A stretch of 64,000 bases of DNA from Alitiscatomonas aceti (GTDB taxonomy: Bacteria; Bacillota; Clostridia; Lachnospirales; Lachnospiraceae): NCBI RefSeq assembly GCF_025567195.1, contig NZ_JAOQJF010000009.1:67999-131998 (forward strand). The letters are read 5' to 3'. How positions within the stretch are numbered: the stretch's first letter is position 1; the number at the start of each line of letters is the position of its first letter. The position numbers and the translations under genes are program-made. This document shows positions 26,038 to 34,778 of the stretch, piece by piece. The notes under the pieces are model-generated. The model saw only the letters and a list, made by a program, of their open reading frames with translations. It was not told the DNA's origin and made no database searches.

Positions 26038-26090
26038 ATATGAATAAGTGTTCATATATTGATGATAATATAGACGAGTAAAAAAATCAA
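26038..26090 (-). promoter_or_regulatory. Promoter with ArsR/SmtB-type operator for the P-type ATPase
   Basis: Minus strand TTGATT (26085-26090), 17-bp spacer, TATCAT (26062-26067). Directly downstream, over the expected start of transcription, lies ATATGAA-TAAGTG-TTCATAT (26038-26057), a perfect 7-bp dyad that matches the TGAA-N6-TTCA core of ArsR/SmtB/CzrA operators. No ArsR gene is in the window, so the repressor must be elsewhere. Confidence 0.7.
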
Positions 26091-26202
26091 GAGGAAAATA
26101 AAAAAATCCCGGGGAAATTTCCAGAAAAAACCGGAAACTCCCGGGAGGGCACGGGGCGGCCAGAAAGAGGGAATGCACAGGACACGGAGCGGCCCGGAAA
26201 GA

Positions 26203-26784
26203 TCATGCCGCAAAAAAGGACCGGGCCAGGGAAAGGACGGCGTCGCTGGACATGCGGGCGATCTCCTCCTCGGTCTGGGGCATTCCGTTGTCCAGCCATT
26301 TTTTAATGATCCCGATAAGGCCATAGGTGATAAATTCAAAAAAGTATTCGGAATCGGCCGTCTGACAGGCGGGATACAGCCGCTCGATGAGCGCGCCGCC
26401 GTTTTTACGGATCAGTTCCTTAAATTTAGTCACAAATTCATTGGAAACGTTGTTTTCAAACAGATTTTTGCAGATCTGTTCATTTTCCACGATGTAGTGG
26501 ACAATGGGAAGCAGCACCGGCATCAGGCCGTTTCCCGGCCTGGAGGGCATATAGGCGGTGATCATCTCCTGGAAGTCCTCCAGCACTCCGTTTTCCATGG
26601 CAGTCAGAAGGTCGTATGTATCGGAGTAGTGGAGATAGAAGGTACCCCGGTTTAAGTCAGCCCGTTCTGTGATGTCCTTGATGGTGATGTCCTTAAACGC
26701 TTTTTCAGACATAAGCTGTACCAGGCTCTCTTTTAAAAGTTTCTGGGTCCGGCGGACGCGCCGGTCTTCTTTGGGATTTCTCAT
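26203..26784 (-). CDS. TetR/AcrR-family transcriptional regulator
   Basis: 193 residues. The N-terminal HTH is classic TetR (RRTQKLLKESLVQLMSEKAF ... ITIKDITERADLNRGTFYLHY). The C-terminal part fits the TetR_C_8-type ligand domain of Firmicutes regulators. It is divergent from the MMPL transporter gene, which makes that operon its likely target. The shared 173-bp intergenic region holds a CATTA-N6-TAATG dyad (26840-26855). Confidence 0.9.
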   Translation of the reverse strand: MRNPKEDRRVRRTQKLLKESLVQLMSEKAFKDITIKDITERADLNRGTFYLHYSDTYDLLTAMENGVLEDFQEMITAYMPSRPGNGLMPVLLPIVHYIVENEQICKNLFENNVSNEFVTKFKELIRKNGGALIERLYPACQTADSEYFFEFITYGLIGIIKKWLDNGMPQTEEEIARMSSDAVLSLARSFFAA

Positions 26785-26856
26785 GGATTTTCCTCCATTT
26801 TTGACATATTAAAATTTCCGTGTTCATTAAACAGCAAAACATTAAAATACTAATGA

Positions 26857-26885
26857 TTGCATCCGGTCCTGCGGTATATTATAAT
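26857..26885 (+). promoter_or_regulatory. Promoter of the MMPL transporter operon
   Basis: TTGCAT, 17-bp spacer, TATAAT. The dyad CATTA-N6-TAATG ends 2 bases before the -35 and is the best TetR operator candidate. Confidence 0.65.
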
Positions 26886-26966
26886 ACATCCCAGAAGGAA
26901 AATCAACAGTATGTATGATAAACATATTTAAAACTAATAACAAAAAAATAATGAGGAATGAAAGCT

Positions 26967-29090
26967 ATGTTGAAAAAAATGGCCCATTTTATTGTTCAAA
27001 GAGGAAGGATCATTGAAAAATTCTTTATTGCCATGACCATTCTCTGCGCCGTCTGTTACCCGTTTGTGGGCGTCAACTATGATCTGAGCAAGTATCTTCC
27101 AGATTTTGCCCCCACCAAGCAGGCGCTGGATGTGATGGAGCAGGAATTCGGTTATCCCGGCATGGCCCGGATCATGGTAAAGGACGTGACCCTGCCGGAG
27201 GCCCGGACCATCCGCCAGAGGATCTCACGGGTGGATGGCGTGGACCTGGTGGTGGGTCCGGACCTGGCCGCCAATGTTTATTCCACAGATGCCTTTATAA
27301 AGAACAGCCTGACAGACCGGTTCTATAAAGATGGGAACGCGGTATACCAGATCATTTTTGAGGACGGGGATTCAGATGCCTCCACCCATAAGGCCATAAA
27401 CGAGATCTATGGCATTGTGGGAAAAGACAGGGGATGCTTTGCCGGGAGCGCCGTTTCCAGTAAGGAGCGTCAGGAATCCATTACCCGGGAGATCGCCATG
27501 GCCATTGGAATGGCAGTGGTGATCATCTGGCTGATCCTGACCCTGACCACCACCTCATGGTTTGAGCCGTTCCTGTTTATCCTGGTCATGGCAGTGGCTA
27601 TCGTGCTGAACATGGGCTCCAACATCATGTTCGGCAGGATCTCCTTCTTTACATTCTCCACAGCGGCGATCCTGCAGCTGGCGGTGTCCATGGACTATTC
27701 TATTTTCCTTTTACATACGTATACGGCCATCAAACAGTCGGGAGTGGATTCACGTCCGGCCATGGAGGCCGCCATCGAGAAATCCTGCAGCTCGATCCTG
27801 GCCAGCGGCGCGACCACCATCGTGGGCTTCCTGGTCATTGCGCTGATGAAATTTACCATTGGCAGGGATGTGGGCTTCGTCCTTACCAAGGGGATCGTAT
27901 GCAGCCTGGTGACGGTCCTGTTTCTGATGCCCACGCTGATCCTGCGGTTCGATAAGAAGATCGAGAAAACAGCCCACAGATCCTTCCTTCCGCCGCTGGA
28001 CGGCCTGGGAAAGCTGATGTACAGGATCCGGATCCCGGTGCTGGCAGCAGCGGCCTTCTGTGCGGTCCCCTGTTACTTTGGACAGTCCATGAACTACTTT
28101 TATTACGGGGACGACGCCCTGGGCTCCGGTCCAGGCACCCGGGTCTATGAGGACTCCCGGGCCATCGAGGACGTGTTTGGAAAGTCCAATGTGATCATCG
28201 CCATGGTGCCCAACGGGAACGTCATAAAAGAGCGCAGGCTGACAGAGGAGCTGGAGGACCAGGAATTTATCGACTACGCCCTGTCCATGGCCGGGACTCT
28301 TCCCCAGGGGATCCCGGAAAGCTTTCTGCCGGAATCCGTTACAAAGCAGCTCCGGACCGGCTCTTACGCCAGGATCCTGATCTCCATGGAGAACAGGGAG
28401 GAGAGCAGTTACTCCTTCCAGTGCAGTGAAAAACTGACGGAGATCGTGAAAAAATATTATCCAGAGGACTCCTATGTGATCGGCATGACGCCCACCACCA
28501 TGGATATCCGGGATATCCTGACCGACGATTACAACCGGGTATCCATCATTTCTCTGGCAGGAGTGGCCCTGGTGGTCATGCTGACCTTCCATTCGGTGAT
28601 GGTGCCGGTCCTGGTCATCATCCCCATTGAGGTGGCCATTTACTTAAATATGACGATCCCCTATATCATTGGCGACAGCATGGTCTATATCGGCTACATC
28701 ATCGTAAGCTGCTTACAGCTGGGAGCCACCATTGATTACTCGATCCTTATGACAAACAACTATATGGAGTTCAGAGAGACCATGGGAAGCCGGGATGCGG
28801 CGGTCACAGCCATTGCCAAAAGCGCCATCTCCATCCTTACGTCCGGCGGGATCTTGACGGTGGTGGGGTATCTCCTTTATTTTACTTCCTCCATCCAGGC
28901 CATTTCCCAGGTAGGAAGGCTGGTGGGAAGGGGCGCGCTGCTTTCTATGATCCTGGTGCTTTCGCTGCTTCCGGCGCTTCTGGCTGCCTTTGATAAGCCC
29001 ATCCGGCGCCAGCAGCAGAGGGCAGTGGAACGAAGGGCGCGGAGAATGGCGCGGCCGGGAAAACAAACATGCAGGGAGGTACAGGAATGA
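26967..29090 (+). CDS. MMPL/RND-superfamily transporter
   Basis: 707-residue export permease with the duplicated RND layout: a membrane helix, an extracytoplasmic loop, five helices, then the same again. Characteristic are the sterol-sensing/MMPL stretches LAVSMDYSIFLLHTY and LQLGATIDYSILMTNNY in equivalent positions of the two halves, each with an Asp in helix 4. Start is ATG 26967 (MLKKMAHF) with GAGGA 9 bases upstream; ATG 26958 abuts that site. The stop overlaps the next gene. Substrate probably a lipid or hydrophobic compound. Confidence 0.9.
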   Translation: MLKKMAHFIVQRGRIIEKFFIAMTILCAVCYPFVGVNYDLSKYLPDFAPTKQALDVMEQEFGYPGMARIMVKDVTLPEARTIRQRISRVDGVDLVVGPDLAANVYSTDAFIKNSLTDRFYKDGNAVYQIIFEDGDSDASTHKAINEIYGIVGKDRGCFAGSAVSSKERQESITREIAMAIGMAVVIIWLILTLTTTSWFEPFLFILVMAVAIVLNMGSNIMFGRISFFTFSTAAILQLAVSMDYSIFLLHTYTAIKQSGVDSRPAMEAAIEKSCSSILASGATTIVGFLVIALMKFTIGRDVGFVLTKGIVCSLVTVLFLMPTLILRFDKKIEKTAHRSFLPPLDGLGKLMYRIRIPVLAAAAFCAVPCYFGQSMNYFYYGDDALGSGPGTRVYEDSRAIEDVFGKSNVIIAMVPNGNVIKERRLTEELEDQEFIDYALSMAGTLPQGIPESFLPESVTKQLRTGSYARILISMENREESSYSFQCSEKLTEIVKKYYPEDSYVIGMTPTTMDIRDILTDDYNRVSIISLAGVALVVMLTFHSVMVPVLVIIPIEVAIYLNMTIPYIIGDSMVYIGYIIVSCLQLGATIDYSILMTNNYMEFRETMGSRDAAVTAIAKSAISILTSGGILTVVGYLLYFTSSIQAISQVGRLVGRGALLSMILVLSLLPALLAAFDKPIRRQQQRAVERRARRMARPGKQTCREVQE

Positions 29091-31333
29091 AAGGTATGGA
29101 TAAAAAGATAAAGAGAGCCGTCAGCGGGACCCTGGCGGCAGTGATGGCGGCGTCTGCCGGGATCGCCAGCTTCGGCGCGGCCGGAGTTCCGGTCTGCGAC
29201 GAGGCCATGTACGTGACCATGGACCCCTACGGAGGCATATCGGAAGCCAGTGTGGTGAAAAGCTATGAGCTTCATGGGGCCAGAGAGATCACAGACCGGG
29301 GCACCTACCAGGCGGTCCATAACATGACCGGGATGGAGGAGCCGGAGGTGGACGGGGATACGGTGATCTTCCGTCTTCTGGAGGAGCCGGAGAACGACAG
29401 GTTCTATTTTGAAGGCCGCATGGAGCCGGAGGAGGTTTCGGAGACCCTGCCCTGGGATATCGCCGTGTCCTACCGTTTAAACGGCGTGGAGCGGAGGCTG
29501 GAGGAGCTGGCCCATGAAAAGGGCGTCTTAAAAATCTCCATTGACGCGGTGCCCAACACCGGTACCAGCGAATATTTCAGAAATAATATGACCATGGAGA
29601 TCGCCGCCGTGGTGGACATGGACCAGAACCTCAGCGTGGAGGCTCCGGGAGCCCAGATCCAGTCCATTGGCAGCATGAAGACCGTGCTGTTTATGGTGAT
29701 GCCCGGGGAGGAGCAGCATTTTGAGCTGGAGATCGGCAGCAATGACCTGGAGTTTTCCGGTCTGCTGTTTCTCATGGCTCCGGTGACCATCAGCCAGCTG
29801 GAGCGGCTGGAGGATCTTAGGAAGGCCAGGGACACGGTGAAGGATTCTGCAGACGCCATCGGGGACAGCCTGGACGTGGTCCTGGACAGTCTGGACGGAC
29901 TCCAGGGAGGCCTGGGGAGCACGGTGGAGGGCCTGGGACAGCTGGACCGGTCCCGACAGATCCTTTCAGACGCCAAGGGAGGGATCTATGTAGACGCCGA
30001 TCAGGCCCTGGCTCTTTTAAAGGAGCTGTCTGACCGGGGGATCCCCTTCCCGGCCTATGTGGAGGAGGCCAGAAAGGCCCTGGAGGATATGAATGGGGAA
30101 TTAAATTCCATGAACACCTCGGTCCAGGCCCTGGACGACCAGCTGGAGAGCCTGGGCTACGGGCTTAAGCATGTGACCATGGACTTAAACGATACCGCAG
30201 ATCTTCTTTATGATACCCGCCATGATGTGGGAGATCTGGAGGATGGGCTGGCAAGGCTCAGGAAGGATCTGGAGGAGCTGAAGGAGAAAAAAGAGGCCGT
30301 CAGGAAGCGGGTGGCAGAGCTTAAGAAAGTGATCGCCAGATTAAAGGAGCTCCAGGAGCAGATCCAGGGCCATGGAGACGTTCTGGGGATCTCCGACCAG
30401 GAACGGGAGGAACTGATGGAGCAGCTTTCCGGATTCTGCGGCGGCTTTGCGGATGAGGGCTGGGAGAAGTATGAAGCGATTACAGCCAGCGGCTCCGACG
30501 CGGTCGGGGACGCTCTCGGAGACCTGGCCGGCGTGGGGACCGAGATCGCCGGAAAAGGGCTTTCCAGGCTGATCGGGGCCCTGGAGGCCCTGGTGGGAGC
30601 GGCTGAAAAGCCATCCAGGCTGGAATCCATGATCGGATCTGTGACCCAGTCCATTTCCACCCTGGAGCATATCATTTACCGGGTACACCGGGACGGGGAA
30701 TCCCTGGAAAATGTCCTGAGCGATACGGGCGATGTGGCCGATACCCTGAGGCATACAGCGGCCACGGGCCAGAGTCTGGTGGAGCATGTGGACCGGCTCA
30801 CCGGGATCTTAAATACGTATCACGGCACAGCCTCTTCGTCCCTTAAGGATACGGGGCTTCTGATCGACAGCGCCGTGCAGGGGACGGACGCCATGCACAC
30901 CCTGCTTTCCAACGTGGAGGAAAGCCTTAAAAAAGCCGGAGAGCCCCTGGATGCAGGAACGAAAAAGACCATTGAGGGCTTAAGCTCCGCCCTTTCCGCA
31001 GCTCTTTCCGGGCTTTCTGAGACCGGAGTGATCCGGGATGCGAAAAATACCGTGGAGGATCTGGCTGATGAAAAATGGGAGGAATATACGGGAGAGGATA
31101 TGACCATTCTCAATGCCGATATCCATGCAGAAAAGGTTTCCTTTACCTCCGGGGAGAATCCGGAGCCCCAGAGCCTCCAGATCATCCTGCGGACGGAGGG
31201 CACAAAGGAAACAGAGGAAGACAGTGTACCGGCCATGAGTGAGGATTTCCAGGCTGAGGGAAACATCTTCCAGCGTCTCTGGAGCATCCTGGTGAGGATT
31301 GCAGAGGCCGTGGCCGGAGTTTTCCGGGGATAG
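29087..31333 (+). CDS. Secreted coiled-coil partner of the MMPL transporter
   Basis: 748 residues: Sec signal peptide (about 8-32), a beta-rich N-terminal part (about 40-240) and then a long helical region (about 245-600) with heptads and alternating Leu/Gly spacing (LDSLDGLQGGLGSTVEGLGQL). The shape recalls YhgE/Pip and the X3-Leu-X2-Gly repeat proteins that accompany MMPL genes in Firmicutes. The ATG overlaps the MMPL stop (ATGA) with GGGAGG upstream. There is no obvious C-terminal membrane segment. I infer an extracytoplasmic tube or adaptor for the exporter; no enzymatic motif is visible. Confidence 0.78.
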   Translation: MKGMDKKIKRAVSGTLAAVMAASAGIASFGAAGVPVCDEAMYVTMDPYGGISEASVVKSYELHGAREITDRGTYQAVHNMTGMEEPEVDGDTVIFRLLEEPENDRFYFEGRMEPEEVSETLPWDIAVSYRLNGVERRLEELAHEKGVLKISIDAVPNTGTSEYFRNNMTMEIAAVVDMDQNLSVEAPGAQIQSIGSMKTVLFMVMPGEEQHFELEIGSNDLEFSGLLFLMAPVTISQLERLEDLRKARDTVKDSADAIGDSLDVVLDSLDGLQGGLGSTVEGLGQLDRSRQILSDAKGGIYVDADQALALLKELSDRGIPFPAYVEEARKALEDMNGELNSMNTSVQALDDQLESLGYGLKHVTMDLNDTADLLYDTRHDVGDLEDGLARLRKDLEELKEKKEAVRKRVAELKKVIARLKELQEQIQGHGDVLGISDQEREELMEQLSGFCGGFADEGWEKYEAITASGSDAVGDALGDLAGVGTEIAGKGLSRLIGALEALVGAAEKPSRLESMIGSVTQSISTLEHIIYRVHRDGESLENVLSDTGDVADTLRHTAATGQSLVEHVDRLTGILNTYHGTASSSLKDTGLLIDSAVQGTDAMHTLLSNVEESLKKAGEPLDAGTKKTIEGLSSALSAALSGLSETGVIRDAKNTVEDLADEKWEEYTGEDMTILNADIHAEKVSFTSGENPEPQSLQIILRTEGTKETEEDSVPAMSEDFQAEGNIFQRLWSILVRIAEAVAGVFRG

Positions 31334-31390
31334 TGGAGAAATGTAAGGAGTCCGTAAGCAAACGTTAAAATATGGAAGGGGGAATTCTGG

Positions 31391-31396
31391 TATAAT
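31391..31396 (+). promoter_or_regulatory. Likely -10 element of the lipoprotein-macrodomain-YccF cluster
   Basis: TATAAT preceded by TCTGG, 44 bases before the GTG start at 31440. No good -35 at 16-18 bp. Confidence 0.45.
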
Positions 31397-31439
31397 AAAA
31401 GAAACAAATGAAAGCTGCTGAGAAAGGAGGGAGGAACAG

Positions 31440-31883
31440 GTGACATGGAAGAAGAAATGGATCCTGCCCTGCCTCCTGGCAGTTTTTCTGACGGGCTGCC
31501 AGGGTGGGAAACAAGAAATCCCATATATCAGCGATGGAAGCGTTTCTTGGGATGCAGTGGAAAAGGCTGAGATCTACGGAGGCGGCTGCGCCGTCCCGCC
31601 CACGGGAACCATAAGTGGAGAAAACGGACTTGAGGAGCTGGTGGAGGCAGCGCTGGAGACAGAGGGATACCGGCTGCTGCCGGAAAAGGAATGGCTGGAG
31701 GGGACCATGGACCTCTGGGTGAGATTCGATAACGGGGTGGTTATCGGTCTGTACCAGGATGCGAATTATGGATATATCGGCACGGAGCTGGATGTCATCG
31801 GGGAGGGACCCTTCTATTCGTTTCCAGAGAAATTTTATGACCTGGCATTCCAGGCAAAGGAACAGCAGTCTGCGGACCAGTGA
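31440..31883 (+). CDS. Small lipoprotein of unknown function
   Basis: 147 residues, GTG start with GGAGGGAGG upstream. The signal peptide is short (KKKWILPCLLAVFLTGC) and has a clear lipobox. The mature part holds no motif I recognise; it ends in a two-strand region (VVIGLYQDANYGYIGTELDV) typical of small secreted folds. It is the first of three closely spaced genes, with the macrodomain gene 11 bases downstream. Confidence 0.7.
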   Translation: MTWKKKWILPCLLAVFLTGCQGGKQEIPYISDGSVSWDAVEKAEIYGGGCAVPPTGTISGENGLEELVEAALETEGYRLLPEKEWLEGTMDLWVRFDNGVVIGLYQDANYGYIGTELDVIGEGPFYSFPEKFYDLAFQAKEQQSADQ

Positions 31884-31894
31884 GAGGAGAGACT

Positions 31895-32449
31895 ATGGAA
31901 TTTATGGAAAACAATGAGAACCAAAGACAGAAAGCGGCCGCCTCCCGCTTCTCCATCGTCCAGGGAGATATCACAACGTTTGCTGTGGACGCCATTGCCA
32001 ACGCGGCCAATACTAGCCTTCTGGGCGGAGGCGGAGTGGACGGCGCCATCCACCGGGCGGCAGGTCCGGAGCTTTTGGCAGAATGCCGGACCCTGGGCGG
32101 CTGTGCCACCGGCCAGGCAAAGCTCACTGGCGGTTACCGGCTTCCAGCCCGTTTCGTGCTCCATACGCCGGGGCCTGTCTGGAACGGCGGAGGAGACGGA
32201 GAGGAAGCTCTGTTAAAAAGCTGTTACGAAAGCTGCCTTAAGCTGGTGGCAGAGAATGGATGCAAAACCGTGGCCTTTCCGTCCATCAGTACGGGGATCT
32301 ATGGATTTCCCCTGGAGAAGGCCGCTCCCATCGCCGTGGGGACCATTCTCCGGTTTTTGGAGGACCACCAGGATATGGAGGTGCAGATGGTCTGCTTTGA
32401 CGGCCGGACCAGGAACGCTTATGAGGAGGCGTTTAAGGACTGGGGATAA
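31895..32449 (+). CDS. Macrodomain protein (O-acetyl-ADP-ribose deacetylase type)
   Basis: 184 residues, cytoplasmic. The macrodomain signature is complete: VQGDITTFAVDAIANAANTSLLGGGGVDGAIH for ADP-ribose binding, GQAKLTGGYRL, HTPGP and AFPSISTGIYGFP. MacroD/YmdB-type members remove O-acetyl groups from O-acetyl-ADP-ribose or ADP-ribose from acidic residues. Start is ATG 31895 with AGGAGAG upstream. The neighbours (lipoprotein, YccF) do not point to a specific pathway. Confidence 0.92.
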   Translation: MEFMENNENQRQKAAASRFSIVQGDITTFAVDAIANAANTSLLGGGGVDGAIHRAAGPELLAECRTLGGCATGQAKLTGGYRLPARFVLHTPGPVWNGGGDGEEALLKSCYESCLKLVAENGCKTVAFPSISTGIYGFPLEKAAPIAVGTILRFLEDHQDMEVQMVCFDGRTRNAYEEAFKDWG

Positions 32450-32470
32450 ACGGAGGGAGGAGGAAGGAAA

Positions 32471-32836
32471 ATGGGAATTCTTGGAAATGTTTTATGGTTT
32501 ATTTTTGGAGGAGCCATCGGGGGCCTAAGCTGGTGCCTGACGGGCTGCCTCTGGTGCATCACTGTCATTGGGATCCCGGTGGGGCTCCAATGCTTTAAGC
32601 TGGCGTCCTTAAGCTTTTTCCCTTTTGGGAAGGAGGTTCGGTACGGCGGAGGCGCAGGCTCCTTTCTTCTGAACGTGATCTGGCTTCTGGTATCGGGGCT
32701 TCCCCTGGCCCTGGAGCATGTGGCCATGGGCCTGCTCCTCTGTGTGACCATTCTGGGGATCCCCTTCGGTCTCCAGCAGTTTAAGCTGGCAAAGCTGGCT
32801 CTCCTGCCCTTTGGGGCAGAGGTGGTCATCCTGTGA
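32471..32836 (+). CDS. YccF-domain membrane protein
   Basis: 121 residues made of two similar halves, each with a hydrophobic stretch followed by GIPxGLQxFKLAxLxxxPFG (CITVIGIPVGLQCFKLAS and CVTILGIPFGLQQFKLAK). This internal duplication is the YccF (DUF307) signature. About four membrane segments. Function unknown in the family. A strong terminator follows. Confidence 0.88.
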   Translation: MGILGNVLWFIFGGAIGGLSWCLTGCLWCITVIGIPVGLQCFKLASLSFFPFGKEVRYGGGAGSFLLNVIWLLVSGLPLALEHVAMGLLLCVTILGIPFGLQQFKLAKLALLPFGAEVVIL

Positions 32837-32850
32837 TCAGACTGGAACGG

Positions 32851-32922
32851 AAAAAGCCGTCCGGCTTCCGGCCGGAGTACGTTTTCACACGTATTCCGGA
32901 GAGGGAAGCCGGACGGCTTTTT
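32851..32922. terminator. Bidirectional terminator
   Basis: Perfect 19-bp outer stem beginning AAAAAGCCGTCCGGCTTCC, with an inner hairpin around ACGT..ACGT. It separates the convergent yccF and abgT genes and works for both strands. Confidence 0.9.
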
Positions 32923-32949
32923 ATATGGCAGGATCCTGCCATGCAGAAG

Positions 32950-34482
32950 CTACATGGCTGCGGGCATGAATACATTGATGCCGGGGCCGATGGGAAGGTC
33001 TAAAAGCATCCAGGCAACCAGTAAGAGGATCCAGAAGACCTCCAGGATCACGGCTACCATCAGGTTGCAGGAGATGATCTGGCCGATCTTTAAGTTCTTA
33101 TCGTACTTGGCCTGGGCCACGCTTAAAAGCATCCAGAGATAAGCGGAGGTGGGGCCGAAGAGGTTTCCAGCGGAGTCGCCCAGACGGTAAATGATCTGGG
33201 TAAAGCCGGGATGGTAGTCCAGCAGCAGGAACATGGGAACGAAGATCGGAGCGAAGATCGCCCATTTTGCAGAGCCGGAGCTGAAGAATACGTCCACCAG
33301 GGTTACGAGGATAATGAAGCCGATGCACATGGGGATCCCCGTAAAGCCGATGCTTTCCAGGAAATCTGCGCCTGCAATGGCGGACATGGCTCCCAGGTTG
33401 GTCCAGGAGAACAGGCCCTGGAACTGTCCGCAGAAGAAACAGAAGCCCACGTAGGTACCCATGGCAGCCATCTGCTTCACAATGGCCTTATGGATATCCA
33501 CCAGTCCCTTAAAGTTTCCGGAGGCATAGCCGTAGGAAACGCCTGCGATGACGAACAGAAGGAAGATAATGGGGATCAGGCCCTTTAAGAACGGAGAACC
33601 GATGAGGCCGCCGTCCTCGGCTGCAATGACTCCTGTGAAGAACAGGACCAGCAGACAGGCCACATAGACCAGGGTCGAGATCCCGGAGGCCCGGAGCCCC
33701 TTTTTCTCAGACGGAGTCAGGTCTTCCATTTTTTCCAGTTCGCCGTGGTAAACGCCGAATCTGGGCTCCACGATCTTCTGTACAAGGATTCCGATAACGA
33801 CTACACAGAGAACAGTGGAAGCGATCTTAAAGATCCAGTTGCAGGTCACGTCCACGGTGAAAGCGGAATCGCCCATAAAGGAGGCCAGGGTATCGTTGGT
33901 GATCCCCATAAGGAGCGTATCTGTACCGGAGATGACCGGATTGGCGGCGTAGCCCACCTAGGCTCCGATATAGCCGCAGATCATACCGGCCACCGGATGC
34001 TTTCCAACACCCATGAAGGCCATGGCAGCCAGGGGCGGTACCATAACGCTGGCGGCGTCGGAGGCCAGGTTTCCGATGATGCCGATGAGCACGCATACAT
34101 AGGGGACCAGGGCAGCGGGAACATTTTTCATGGAGCTTCTTAAAAGAGAATTGAGCATCCCGGCTTCCTCACAGATACCGGTGCCGATGGTCATGGTAAG
34201 CACAAGACCAAGGGGGGCGAAGCCGGTGAAGTTTTTCACCATATTGTCCAGGAACCAGAGAAGGCCTTCTTTTGAAAAGAAGTTCTTTGACATGACGATC
34301 TCTCCGGTGGCCGGATTGGTGAGACTGGTTCCCAGGAAAGTGAAGATCGTTCCCAGGATGGCCACAATAAAGAACAGGAACACGAACAGCATGGTCGGCG
34401 GCGGCAGCTTATTGCAGACAGTCTCAACTCCGTCCATGAAACGGGCCAGCAACGGTTTCTTCTCTACGGTCTTTTCTTTCAT
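32950..34482 (-). pseudogene. abgT: AbgT-family transporter gene interrupted by one in-frame TAG
   Basis: The two reading frames 34482-33958 and 33957-32950 are exactly contiguous and in the same frame. Together they give 510 codons, matching the ~500-residue AbgT (p-aminobenzoyl-glutamate) transporter family. The first part ends ICGYIGA, then TAG (33958-33960), and the second resumes VGYAANPVISGTDTLL. Both sides are well preserved (NKLPPPTMLFVFLF, NLASDAASVMVPPLAAMAF, SFTWTN-like and PTSAYLWMLLSVAQ), with about 12 membrane helices in all. One base change, for example TGG to TAG, explains it. Nonsense mutation, sequencing error or readthrough are all possible. Promoter at 34527-34555 is intact. 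Confidence 0.85.
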
Positions 34483-34526
34483 GGCATTTCCCCCTTTAGT
34501 AAATATTTGGAAAAAGTGTGTTGAAT

Positions 34527-34555
34527 ACTATACCATGATATCATATATTGTACAA
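34527..34555 (-). promoter_or_regulatory. Promoter of the abgT-like gene
   Basis: Minus strand TTGTAC, 17-bp spacer, TATAGT. The spacer contains the palindrome ATGATATCAT (34535-34544), a possible operator. Confidence 0.7.
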
Positions 34556-34685
34556 AGAATCCAGGGAAATTTCCGATATTTAGCAGATAATTAGCATATT
34601 ATATTGAAAACATGGAGGTGTTACACAAAAACCACAAACGATTCGGAATGTTTTGTATCAGGCTGGAAACATGGTCCCGCCAGTC

Positions 34686-34714
34686 TTGAAAATCCGGCGG
34701 GATTGTAGTAAAAT
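34686..34714 (+). promoter_or_regulatory. Promoter of the flavodiiron gene
   Basis: TTGAAA, 17-bp spacer, TAAAAT, 65 bases before the ATG at 34779. Confidence 0.6.
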
Positions 34715-34778
34715 TAACATTGTATGCAGCGGCGCGGAACGCGCAGGGACAGACAATGGATTCAATAAGAAAAGGAGA

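Noticed and set aside
24838..26043. Long plus-strand open frame (401 codons) opposite the metal P-type ATPase
   Set aside because: It is an antisense shadow created by the His-rich repeats and biased codons. It has no ribosome site, and the minus strand is a clear family member.
33958..33960. Pyrrolysine or stop-codon recoding at the abgT TAG
   Set aside because: No pyl genes or special downstream structure are visible here, and AbgT proteins are not known to carry pyrrolysine. A point mutation is simpler.
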